DNA of 64,000 nucleotides from Chondrus crispus (taxonomy: Eukaryota; Rhodophyta; Florideophyceae; Gigartinales; Gigartinaceae). Below the pieces are notes generated by a model that was not told the DNA's origin, made no database searches, and was given only the letters and a program-made list of their open reading frames with translations. Positions 54,217-64,000 of this stretch are shown one piece after another; the first letter of the stretch is position 1; each line of letters starts with the position of its first letter. A program made the translations under genes and the position numbers. The DNA is taken from positions 1-64,000 of the forward strand of contig NW_005179108.1 of NCBI RefSeq assembly GCF_000350225.1, in the 5' to 3' direction.

Positions 54217-54274
54217 GACTCTCAAGATCGAACCGAGAAGACTATCGTTTACCTCCGCGTCCTTACGCGTCGAG

Positions 54275-56836
54275 ATGAGTGGCGAATATCCCACCTCGAT
54301 TCGCTCGGAGCCCGCCGATGTGCGAGAGGCCGCGCTCCGCGTCCGAGTTGGCGACGGCGACGCTGGTCCTCGAGACCGCGAACCGTCGCCCGACTTCTCC
54401 GAAGGACGCGCTTGCGCGATGTACGATCGCATCGCGGAGTATATTGAAGATGTCCGAACATCCCTCCGTATCGACGTCTCCGACAGCGTCTACGCCCGCT
54501 GTATGGATGAGTTGCGCTCCCTCCGCGAAGGAAGGTTTGAGCGCGTAACTCAGTCCTTGGAGAACCTGCGCGCCCTCGTCGACCAGCTACAGTCCCGTTT
54601 GGTACTGGTCGAAGAGGCGCGCATCGATTCCCCCGCCGTGGACGTTGCGGGTCGACCCGCGAGTGCAAACTCCGGGGTCCACCGCGACCCGCAACCCTTC
54701 CCATCAGCCGAACAGATGGGAGCGTTCGCGCACATGGCGGCGGAGCTCAACTCAACGCGCCGCTGTGCCCGTGAGATGGAACAGACCTCGGCCGAGAGGC
54801 CGCCCGGAGCCCCCTCGAGTGGGCCCGGTGCCACTGTTCCTCCGGGCGCATCCGGAGCGCAGGAGTGGCCCCCGACTGGAGCCGTCACCAGTCGGAGGGC
54901 GGAGGACATCAAGCCGACGGCGGACGCGAACTTCGCGTCCGAGACTCAAGCCCTGCCGTATGCATCCGGAAGCATGCGGCAGTCCCGACGGGTACCGGAC
55001 GAACCCGACCGTGGCCGTGGAGGAGTCGCCCGCGGATCAGGGGAACCGATTCTCCCCTTCGATCCTCGCTGGGGCGGCTACTAGCCAGCGGATCTTACCG
55101 CGCATCCCGGCCCCGTCGACGTCCGAACGTTGCCCGTCACGCCGTTCGGAACGTTGGGCCCCGCCGAACCCGGGCTCGAGCCCGTCCACACCATGATACA
55201 GGAGTTCAGCGCCGTCGCGAACTACCGCATGTATCGGTTGGATAACACCTCGAGGCTCGTTACCTCGGGTGACGCGGGACGGATCGCGAAGTACGTCCAA
55301 CGCTGCCGTGGGCTCCGTCCCACGATGAAGAGCTTCGACGGTACTGACGCGATTCAGTTGCTCTCGTTTCTGAAGGATATCCGGATAACCTTCAATGCCC
55401 AGCACCTGACCGAAGGTGTGGCAATCCGTGTCTTCGCTCACTTCCTCGAGCGGGACGCGGAGCGGTTGTATACGAGTTACACCATGCGCGGCCTCCGCGC
55501 CGGCCAGCTCCACGACGACACGAGCTGGCCTAGTCTCGTCAACCAATTTATCAAACGCTACCAAACCGACGACGTGTTGGGGGAAGCGTTTGATGCTGTC
55601 GCGTCGGCGCGACAGCTTCCTCACGAAACCGAGAACACGTTCGCAGACCGGCTGGAATCCGCCGCGTTCCGATGCACGGCCGTATTCTCAGAACAAGCCC
55701 TCGCGCACTACTTCGTGCGCGGGCTGTCCACTGCGACCCGGGCCGCAGTGGCAGAGACGATGCAAAGGTTGCCTGGACAACAGAAGACCGAACTCTCAAC
55801 GATTCGCCGTATCGCAACGGCCGAGGGTACAACCTACCGAGCTCGTCGCGGGTTGCCGCTGCCGGACCCGAAGCCGGCAGCGAAGGGAGTCCGAACTCCA
55901 AGGTCGCACGGAACGAGTTCGCCGGCGACCGCCCTCCACATTGGAGAAGATGAGTGGCAGGCCGACCCTGTCCTCATCACGCAAGGCTTCGACCGGGCAG
56001 GAGGCCGACCCCCTACGCCAGCTTCCACCGGTTCGACCGGAGGCTTCGCAACGGCGTTCGCACACACGCCGAGGGCCACTGGTGGTCCGAACCACAACAT
56101 GGCCGAGCTGGATATCTCCCGTCGAGAAGGAGACCGCGGGCTGCCTAACGTGTCTCGACTCACCGATGAGGAGGCACGCCACGCGGCGACTTTCGCGTCG
56201 ACCGATGGCAGCGCGTACATTTGTTGGCTGTGCCGGACGTACGGCCACGCCATGTACGCGTGCCCGTTCCTGTCGCCTGAACAACGTCAGTTCACGGCGT
56301 ACAGGAGCTACCGCTATCAGATGGAGACGCGCCCCGGAATGCGCAATCTCATCCAGCAGTCTACGCGGGCAGACCGAGGCCCGCGTCGAGGTGACCCGAG
56401 CCGATCGGGTGGGGGCGTCCGTTTTGCCCCTCGTGAAGGCGGGTACCGATACCCGGGGACCGATCAAAGGGATCGACGTGACCCTCGTCGGATGGATACG
56501 CGATATCCCCGTCGAGACGGGCGAGGCGACCGGGGCCGACCCCCGTTGCCCCAAGGGGTACAGAACGCCATCATGTACCTCCAAGATTGGGCTGGTGAGA
56601 CGCACCCCCAGCCCACGGAAGGAGGCGGAGGGGAGCCCGTTCTCTCCGCCCCTCGAATATTGCAACGGCCGGACGTTGCAATCCAAGGCCACGAAGTATC
56701 CGATTACCTCGTAGAAGATGCCCAGTCGGGGTGGGGAAACCGTCCCCATCCGTGCGGCCAGGGGCCCGTCGACGCGCTAGCTAACGATAGCCAAGCGAAT
56801 AGCACTGACAGCTCGGGTAGTTCGAAAAACCCGTAA
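54275..56836 (+). pseudogene. Gag of the second gypsy element, one in-frame TAG
   Basis: From ATG 54275 the frame runs to a TAG at 55082-55084 and goes on in the same frame to 56836, about 853 codons in all. The first part has a coiled coil (VTQSLENLRALVDQLQSRLV). The second part has a Gag core (MKSFDGTDAIQLLSFLKDI, then WPSLVNQFIKRYQTDD) and a CCHC knuckle (CWLCRTYGHAMYAC, CX2CX4HX4C), followed by an Arg/Gly-rich region. The single stop either silences Gag or is read through; the rest of the frame is clean. Confidence 0.82.
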
Positions 56837-56982
56837 AGACGGTTACGTTCGCGCGGTCGCGTGAACCGTCTTGTCAAACCAACCTTGACCCGCCCCTATT
56901 TGTCCCCGGCGGGGGAGGGGAATGTTTACCGATATTTTTCCCCTCAACCCCGCACAAGCGCACCGAGACACCCGTAAGCTCG

Positions 56983-59900
56983 GTGCGAAAGGACGAAGAC
57001 GCTGAGGCAACCGTGAGCCCGGCGCACATGGAGGAAGGTACTGTGGAAACCGTGAGCCAAGTGCCTAACAAGAAGCGCATCGAACGCGCCAGCGGCCCGA
57101 CCCAGGGGGACCCAGGGCCGCCAGAAGAATTCAAGCCGCGTACGAACGCGACTTGTCGCGGGGACGCGGCCGACCGAAGGGCGACCCGCGACCAAGGCCG
57201 AAGGACGCGGAAGAGAAGTCGGAACCGGCGCCGGCGGCCCAGGCGGAACGATCTCGCCGAGCCGGGCACGCCGAAGGTGGTCGACGGCGTCATTTGCCTT
57301 ATGACGTCGAAGATTTACAACGTCCTCGGCTCGATAGCCACGGAGGGAAATGCCTTCAAGCCCCGCACGATCGCCGTTGATACGTGCTTGGGGTACAATC
57401 TGGTGAGGAAGGCGGACCTTCCTCCCGATTGGTCGCGGTACGTCATCCGCGACGCGCCACTGCCCCGATTGGCAGGCGCGAATAGCAACCCGCTTAAGCT
57501 CTCGGCCGTCGTACGCCTGGCCGTGCGGTTGAGGAACACGACGTTCCGAATTCCGTTCGTCGTGGCGGACCAGCTCGCCGTGCCGGTCCTCCTTGGTACG
57601 GCCTTCATCGATACACACGTACGAAGTATCGACATCGAAGCTCAACGGTTGGAGCTCCGCCAAGGTGGCTCCGTTGCCATCGTCGACGGGAAGGGGGAGC
57701 CGACTCCCCCAACCAGGCGGCACGGACGTCAGACAAACCGGGCTGACGCACGCGACGAAGCCCCGCAGGCGATCCGAATCGCCCGCTAGGTTACCATTCC
57801 CGCGAGATCGCAGGCCCGTGTGCGCGTTACTACGACGGGGAGGGGACTCGTGTTTATAGAGCCGAAGCCGTCACTCCAACACCGACATGGAGTGAGGCTG
57901 ACGAACGGCGTCGTCGAGATCCTGCCGAACCAGACCTTCGACGTCATCGTCGCGAACTTTTCGCGACAGGAAAGGCGGCTTCCGAAGCACACCGTCGGGG
58001 GGTACGCGAAGCGCAACCCCCTCGCGATCTTGACGCCCGAACGTCGCGTCGCTGAGGGGATCGCGCACGCGCTACACCTCACCGACTTGACCGATCAAGT
58101 CGGAACGGCAGGAGCTGGTCGACCAGGCTCCGCCCAGGGGGCAACCGTTGAGAAGAGAGGAGCCGGTACGGACGGCCGACCGGCGAAGTGCCCGCCGCCG
58201 GAAGGGGGCACTGCACCCGTCTCTGAAAAGGATCCCGAAAATCCGCCGGAGGATTGGGAAAAAGAAATCGACTTGTCATACATCGATGATGACAAGTTCC
58301 GGGTCCACGTGCTCGAGATGCTCCGTAAGCACTCGAGTCTGTGGAGCGGGGCGCTCGGAACGATCCGAGCGACCGAACACCGCATTCCCCTCGAACCGGG
58401 TACGAAGCCGATACGTTCAATGCCCTACCCAAAGGGGCCGGCTATGCGTGAGATGGTCGCCAAGGAAGTCCACAAAATGTTGAACGCAGGGGTAATCGAA
58501 CCTGCGAGCACCGAGTGGGCGTCCCCCGTGGTGCTCGTACCGAAGAAAGACGGCTCTCTTCGGTTCTGCGTGGACTACCGGCGTCTCAACGCAAAGACGG
58601 CAGCAGATTCGTATCCGCTGCCCCGGATGGACGACTGCATCGATTCGCTCGGAGATGCAGCCGTCTTTACGACGTTGGACTGCAATTCCGGTTATCGGCA
58701 GATCCCCGTCGCTCCGGAAGACCGGGACAAGACCACGTTCACTACGCATATGGGAACGTTTCGCCATTTGCGTATGCCGTTCGGGCTAAAAGGGGCACCG
58801 GCCACCTTCCAACGTGCCCTCGACATCATCCTATCTGGCGTCCGATGGCAGATATGCCTCGTCTACCTGGATGATGTCATCGTGTTCTCCCGTACGCACG
58901 GAGAACACGCAAAGCATCTCGACACTGTCTTGAGCTTGCTGAGGAGCGCAGGAATCTCCCTCAAGCTCAAGAAGTGTAGCTTCTTCCAACCGAAGGTGCA
59001 CTACCTGGGGCACGTCATTTCCCCAGGTAAGCTGAGCGTCGCCGAAGCGGCGGCGGACGCCTTCAAGACGTTCACGTTTCCGAGGACGTTGACGCAGGTG
59101 CGCTCGTACCTCGGAGCGTGCAACGTCTACCGCCGCTTCGTGAAGGGGTTCGCGAAGATTGCGCGCCCATTAACGGACATGACGCGCAAGGACGCGGACC
59201 CCAACTTCGACGACCCGACCGAGCTGCAACTTCAAGCGTTCGAAGCGTTGAAGGAGCGGATGATTTCCCCGCCGATCCTAGCATTGCCGCGGTACGGTCG
59301 GCCGTACATGATCGACACGGATGCTAGTGGCTATCAACTGGGCTGTACGTTGCTCCAGGAACACGAAGGCGCCGACGACTGACGCCCCGTGGGGTATTGG
59401 TCGTACTCACTGTTCGATAGTGAGCTCAACTACAGCGCTACGGAGCGCGAATGCTTTGCCGTAGTGTGGGCCGTCCGCACACTACGGCCGTACATCGAAG
59501 GTACCAAGTTCATCGTCCGGACGGACCATGATGCCCTCCGATGGCTTATGTCCCTCACGGAGAGTTCCAGAAGGCTTACCCGGTGGCGACTGCGGTTGGC
59601 GGAATAAGACTTAACCATCCAGTACCGCCCCGGGCGAGTGCACCAGGTGCCCGATGCCCTGTCACGCCTCGTCTCGCCAAGGGTCACCGACGACCCTCGC
59701 CCAGTCGTCGAGGTGGATGACGACATTCCCACCTTCGATGCGGGTACGACCGTCCGTGACATGTCGGACGAGCTCGCGGACCACGTCTGTACCGCGAGCT
59801 GCGATCACAAGGCCGTCCATGTCTTCGTGACAACAAGGAACCAAGCCGGATCGCGAAGAGGGTCGCGCGTCCGTACGCGCGACGAGCCGAGGGGCGACGA

Positions 59901-61464
59901 CGAGGCCCCCGCTCTTGAAGGACCCACCTCGTTCTGGGAGGAGAACGACGAGTTCGACGCTGTCGACATCGAGCGCGCCGAACAACCCGAAGTTGGCGCG
60001 CCCGCCTCCACGGTCGCCCCTCCGCAGGACGACCTTCCGGCCCCTCTTACGTTAGAGGAGATAGCCGAAGAGCAACGCGTGGATGACTTCTGCCAGACCG
60101 TACTGGCACGACAGTCAGAGTCCCGGGACTCCGCGTTCTTCGAGGACCACCACGGGGTGCTCAAACAGAGACACCCCTTCGACCCTGACATCGTGCAGGT
60201 CGTGGTGCCACGGACGCTACGGGCTCGGCTTCTCCAGCTCTGCCACACACCAACCATCGCGGGGCACCCGGGCCAGAACCGTATGTACTTCGCGCTCCGT
60301 CGCGAGTACTACTGGCCCCATCTCGCTGCAGATGTCGCAGCTACGGTGCGAGGGTGCCGAACATGCGCGATGAACCGTGTTAAGTTGCGGAAACACCTCA
60401 ACCGTTTGAAGTTGTTTCCGGCAACACGGCCGCTTGAGAGCCTCGCCATCGACATCTTGGAACCGCTACCCAAGACGAAGGCAGGGAAACGGTTCCTTCT
60501 CGTAATTACGGACCGTTTCACCAAGCTGACTCAAGTTGTGGCACTGCGGACTGAAACCGCGTACACGGTAGCCGTCGCGTTCTGCGACGCGTGGGTATTT
60601 AAATACGGCGTCCCACGCTCGCTACTGTCGGATAACGGACCGCAGTTTAACGCGAAGTTCTTCCACAGCACGTGCCGTGTCCTGGGGGTGACGAACTTGT
60701 ACACTTCGGCGTACCACCCCCAGACGAACGGGCAGGTCGAGCGATACAACCGGACGATCGCTTCGATGTTACGGAATTACGTCGGCGAACATCAGGACGA
60801 CTGGGACGTGTACGTGGGGCCGCTCACGTACGCGTACAACTCCCACGTACATCGTACGACGAGTACCACGCTCTTCGAGCTCGTCCTCAGCCGACCCCCG
60901 CCGGAGTTCTCTTTACGTAGAGCCGACGGTGACGCGCCCCCGTCCGATAGGGGCAACGCGCGCGCTGAATTCCTCAAGACGTTGGACGACACGATCCAGA
61001 AGGCGTACGGGAGCCTGCGCCGGACGCAGGCTCGGTGCAAGCGCGACTTCGATAAGCGCGTCAGACGGCTCAACGCACGTATCAAGCCAGGTAATTACGT
61101 CTACCTGAACCCCACCGATGGGGCAAAGGCGTCTAACAAACTCGCGTCGCCCGCCGTTGGGCCATACCGGGTACTCGCCAACGACCGGCGAACCATCACG
61201 ATCGATCGTCATGGTGTCACCGAGCCATGGAGGACGGAACAATCGAGTTTCTCATCAAGTAGGCGGATTACGACACGCCCACATGGACCGCCCGGACTCA
61301 CGTTCCGGAGGAGTTGGTGTCTCGTTACGCCCAACACCTCCGGAGACGCACCGGCAGGAACCTCACATCTGACGCGAACGCGGACGTTCACGCTTGAGAG
61401 GGGGGCCCTCAACCGCTTCGTTACGGTTGACGTGAGGACCGCACAGAAGTCAAGCCGTATTTGA
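56983..61464 (+). pseudogene. Pol of the second gypsy element: protease, RT, RNase H, integrase; three in-frame stops
   Basis: One frame throughout. Protease: TIAVDTCLGYNLV (DTC where DTG or DSG is usual) and VPVLLGTAFIDTHV. TAG at 57787. RT: LVPKKDGSLRFCVDYRRLN, FTTLDCNSGYRQIPV, MPFGLKGAPATFQR and YLDDVIVFS (about 58861). TGA at 59380 where a Trp codon is expected. RNase H: DTDASGYQLGCTL, then SELNYSATERECFAVVWA. TAA at 59605. Integrase: HPGQNRMYF with CRTCAMNR (zinc), SLAIDILEPLP, LLSDNGPQFN and TNGQVERYNRT (DDE, 60448-60760). No chromodomain is seen. There are no frameshifts at all, so the element is young or the stops are its only damage. Confidence 0.9.
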
Positions 61465-63154
61465 CTTCCGAAACCCAAGGACGCACGACGTAAGGCGTAA
61501 GGATGAGGCAGTACGGACTACCTCAAGGAATTGTGGCCCTCCAATTGACCGACTATACGAGGGCCGACGTGTACTCGAACGGATAAGGCGAATGCTCCTT
61601 TGTGGGAGCAGAAAGGTCGGACGCTTCCCCCCGAACTGGGTCGCCGGACATTCCGTTAAGTCCGGCAACCGCAGCGAGAGGATGTCTGACGAACGAGACG
61701 ATCACCTGGACAAGGCAGCCGGTACCGGAAGCAGTTAGGCTTCCGTCAGCCGATCGTTGGCGAGCGCTTACGGAGTCGGATGCGAGAATTCGCGTCTTAG
61801 GGGACACGAAACGTCCCAGGGATGGCCGCCTAGAATGCGGCATTATGCTCAAGTCGCGCCAGGTGAGCGTGGGAGCGAACGGATTGCACAAAGCAAGGCG
61901 CGAGGTGTGAAGAATAGCGTACGCATACTTTGGTACGGGCCGAGTGAGGACGGAGGAGGGGGCGGACGAACAACCGCCACTCCACTGTCACGATAATATG
62001 ACAAGAGAGGCACTGCATGGCCTCAGAGAATGATTGGGATGATGACGGTCACCCCAGGGGTGATATAATGCTGTACAGTGCTTGGGCCGCCGACGCGAAC
62101 AACATGGAAAAAATAAGGAGAAATAAGTCCTACTGTGCAGCACTCGGTGTCAACCTGCCACCACGGGCAGGAGAAAATTAACGAAAAAGTAGTCGCGAAA
62201 ATGGACAACTCACGTGAGCAAACGCATGCACGTTGGCATGCGAGACACGCAATGGCACGCGGGATGGCCGAACGTACCCTCGGCCTGACCGGTTCGACGG
62301 CCCGTACCGCACCCCGACGGAGACACACTCTCTGGCGGCGACAACGGAAGCGGCGCTCCGGACACGCAGCCTGCCGACGACACCGTCCGTGGTCGGCAGC
62401 TGGAGGGCAACCGCGCCGAAACCGCCACCTTACCCGGAAACGAAAAATATTGGGTGGTGGAAATTGCCGCGGGCAAACAGGTGGCCCGGACCACACGTGC
62501 ACGGCGCCGCGCGCGTGTTAGACGACCGACATGCAGCGACGAGCGCGATTCAAATCACCACCACCGACCTTCGTGGTGAGTGAACCGATGACGGCTTCGA
62601 CAAGGGGACCTCACGAGCCCTTCGTGCTCGGAAGCCGCGCAAAAACCCCCGGCGTCGACAAGGCCGACGTCGGGTCGACCTTCACAGCCCTGAGACAGAG
62701 GGCCCCCACGACAACACGGATGCCGTTGCTCGTCAAGAACGACCGCGCCGAGGGCGGCGCAGCATGACCTGCAACCTGCGAGCTCGTCTTGGACCGTCTT
62801 CTGCAGCGTGTGCGTCGGTACGTGCGCGCCGCCGGTCACCGCACGTGTCGGGAAGTGCTCGCGCCGCACCGCCAATGGAGAGGCACCAGAGGCCGCACTG
62901 GGAAGGACATGGCGAGGAGGAAGGGGATTGTACCCATGGCGAGGTGTGGAGTGTCGAATGGTAAAGAAAAGGGGGGCGCAGTCGAAGATAGCGGGACCCC
63001 ACGGCTCGGGCGTATGCCAGGAGGTCGCTCGCGGAAGGGCACCCGTGGAAAGCGGCATGAGAAAAGACCAAGGGCAGTAAGGTCCCGGGATCCCTTTATT
63101 CGAAGGAGCACGCGCTACAGATAACACTCGCGGCGAACCAGGGCAAAAGCGAGC
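61465..63154. other. Region downstream of integrase, no recognised gene
   Basis: GC-rich, with many short overlapping frames on both strands and no motif I recognise. 62032-62063 reads TGGGATGATGACGGTCACCC followed by CAGGGGTGAT, similar to the GATGATTGTCACCCC words of the MULE right end. It may be the 3' non-coding part of the gypsy element. Confidence 0.4.
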
Positions 63155-64000
63155 TCAGTGGCTCGCGTCGTTCGAAGGCACTCGGGACCCCGGTTCGTAA
63201 TACCTCGAAGGACAGTAGCCGGGGTAAGAGGGGGCCTCCGCCACCACCTCTGCGACGCTGGGCATCGCCAGGACGTCGTGGCCGTCGACAGGTTCAGCCG
63301 TGTCAGGAGGGTTGTAAGCTCGCGGCTGGGAATTAGCTGCCTCGTAGTCAGCGTACGGATCACGGAGAGCGGGAGTCGCCGAAGCGCTGGGAGCGGCGTG
63401 AATTGCGGGCAGAGAAACCGGCAGGGGTGCCCGCAAAATATCGCGCTGGCGCCGGTAGCGCTCTCGATCGCGCGACACGCGCTCGTACGCCGTGCGCATA
63501 GACGACAGCTCGTGTTGCAACCGCTGTAGTTCCATCGTCCGTGCCCCAAGGTCGTCACGAAGCCCTCGCGCCTCGTCACTCCGGGCAAGAAACCACGACC
63601 CGACAGTACGAATAAGACCGCCTACAGTCCAAGAACGCCGCAGAGCTGCACCTAGAGCGCGCCGCACCTCGGTAATGGATGCCAGTTCCCCTGGAGGAAG
63701 CACGAGGGCCCGCACGGAGCGGGTATGGTCGGGGCCCTGCTCCGCCTCGCCGAGGGGAGGGACGGGAAGGACGTCCTGTACACAGCTGATACCTCCCTCG
63801 AGGCGGGGGCTGTCTGCTGTCGGTGCCGTGAAGGGAGGACGTGGTGCAGAGCCAACGGAGTCCGGACCAACAGCGTCCAGGTCGCGATAGCGTTTCCGCC
63901 GACCGCGCCGGCTCTCCGAACCGACGCCTCCCCTCTTTCCCGTACCGCCTCCCACTGGGGTGACAGGGACAGGACGCGCCACGAAGGCGTCCGACAGGGC
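63155..64000 (-). CDS. Open antisense frame with coiled coil, partial, runs off the window
   Basis: On the minus strand a frame of at least 281 codons is open from the window edge to a stop at 63155, so the start is outside. It is basic and Pro/Gly-rich, then has a heptad-like coiled coil (RDDLGARTMELQRLQHELSS, then AYERVSRDRERYRR) and a Pro/Tyr-rich end. This could be an extra antisense ORF of the gypsy element, the Gag of a second retroelement in opposite orientation, or a host gene. GC-rich DNA favours long chance frames, but the coiled-coil periodicity argues for real coding. Confidence 0.45.
   Translation of the reverse strand, partial: ALSDAFVARPVPVTPVGGGTGKRGGVGSESRRGRRKRYRDLDAVGPDSVGSAPRPPFTAPTADSPRLEGGISCVQDVLPVPPLGEAEQGPDHTRSVRALVLPPGELASITEVRRALGAALRRSWTVGGLIRTVGSWFLARSDEARGLRDDLGARTMELQRLQHELSSMRTAYERVSRDRERYRRQRDILRAPLPVSLPAIHAAPSASATPALRDPYADYEAANSQPRAYNPPDTAEPVDGHDVLAMPSVAEVVAEAPSYPGYCPSRYYEPGSRVPSNDASH

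Larger units (their letters stand above)
53605..64000 (+). mobile_element. GC-rich Ty3/gypsy element, 3' end outside the window or lost
   Basis: A 593-bp LTR (53605-54197) is followed by a primer binding site, Gag, protease, RT, RNase H and integrase on +. Integrase after RT gives the gypsy order. No second LTR (TGTGGTATAAC) was found up to 64000, so the element is longer than 10.4 kb, is truncated, or is interrupted after 61464. A candidate target sequence CACGC precedes it (53600-53604). Codon use is clearly more GC-rich than in the chromovirus. Confidence 0.85.

Noticed and set aside
55416..56749. Long ORFs in alternate frames across gypsy Gag (432 codons on +, 317 on -)
   Set aside because: GC-rich codon bias opens all frames; only the 54275 frame has the Gag core and zinc knuckle.
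1..64000. tRNA, rRNA and CRISPR array
   Set aside because: No cloverleaf with a GGTTCRA-type arm, no rRNA-like stretch and no regularly spaced repeat array were seen by eye; a tRNAscan run would settle the tRNA point.
1..64000. Bacterial origin suggested by TIR, NB-ARC, WD40 and J-domain proteins
   Set aside because: LTR retrotransposons, a chromodomain, cullin and DYRK fragments and TA-flanked pogo elements are eukaryotic.

Overview
The window is nuclear DNA from a eukaryote. It contains long terminal repeat retrotransposons, DDE DNA transposons with TA target duplications, tyrosine-recombinase elements, and decayed immune-type NB-ARC genes, with no operon-like gene packing. The mix of families, the intron-poor coding blocks and the mixed base composition would suit a florideophyte red alga such as Chondrus. 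That assignment is an inference; nothing here proves the species. Almost all recognisable coding DNA is mobile-element DNA or broken gene copies. The longest intact reading frames are a 497-residue tyrosine recombinase (17591-19084, -), a MYB/SANT-like protein (27293-28135, -) and the 1000-residue pol of a chromodomain retrotransposon (48899-51901, +).

Layout: 1-1651 is the WD40 end of a TIR-NB-ARC-WD40 gene copy (copy A). A short Tigger/pogo element (1674-2496) sits in its 3' tail. It is followed by a complete Ty1/copia element (2633-9467, -) with identical-length 321-bp LTRs and a perfect GTGAC target duplication; that element's reverse transcriptase is split by a 621-bp solo LTR. 9473-12600 is mostly non-coding with hairpins. 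12925-16980 is a MULE whose protein carries an N-terminal J-domain. 17220-21535 holds two paralogous tyrosine-recombinase genes bracketed by hairpins. 21579-23997 is a pogo element with TA duplications. 24230-28500 looks like a PIF/Harbinger element with a transposase, a NYN-domain gene and a MYB/SANT-like gene.

28677-33893 and 38161-43937 hold copies B to E of the TIR-NB-ARC-WD40 gene in direct and inverted arrangement. A chimera of cullin and DYRK-kinase fragments (34385-35115, -) lies between them. 45327-46321 is a second Harbinger transposase. 46585-52477 is a Ty3/gypsy chromovirus with both LTRs. 53605 to the window end is a second, GC-rich Ty3/gypsy element whose 3' LTR lies outside the window, with an open antisense frame at the far right.

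Functionally, the immune-type copies look like a pseudogenised resistance-gene cluster broken up by transposons. No copy in the window is intact. The pieces together give the architecture: TIR, NB-ARC, a helical LHDLQ-type segment, then a long WD40 propeller.
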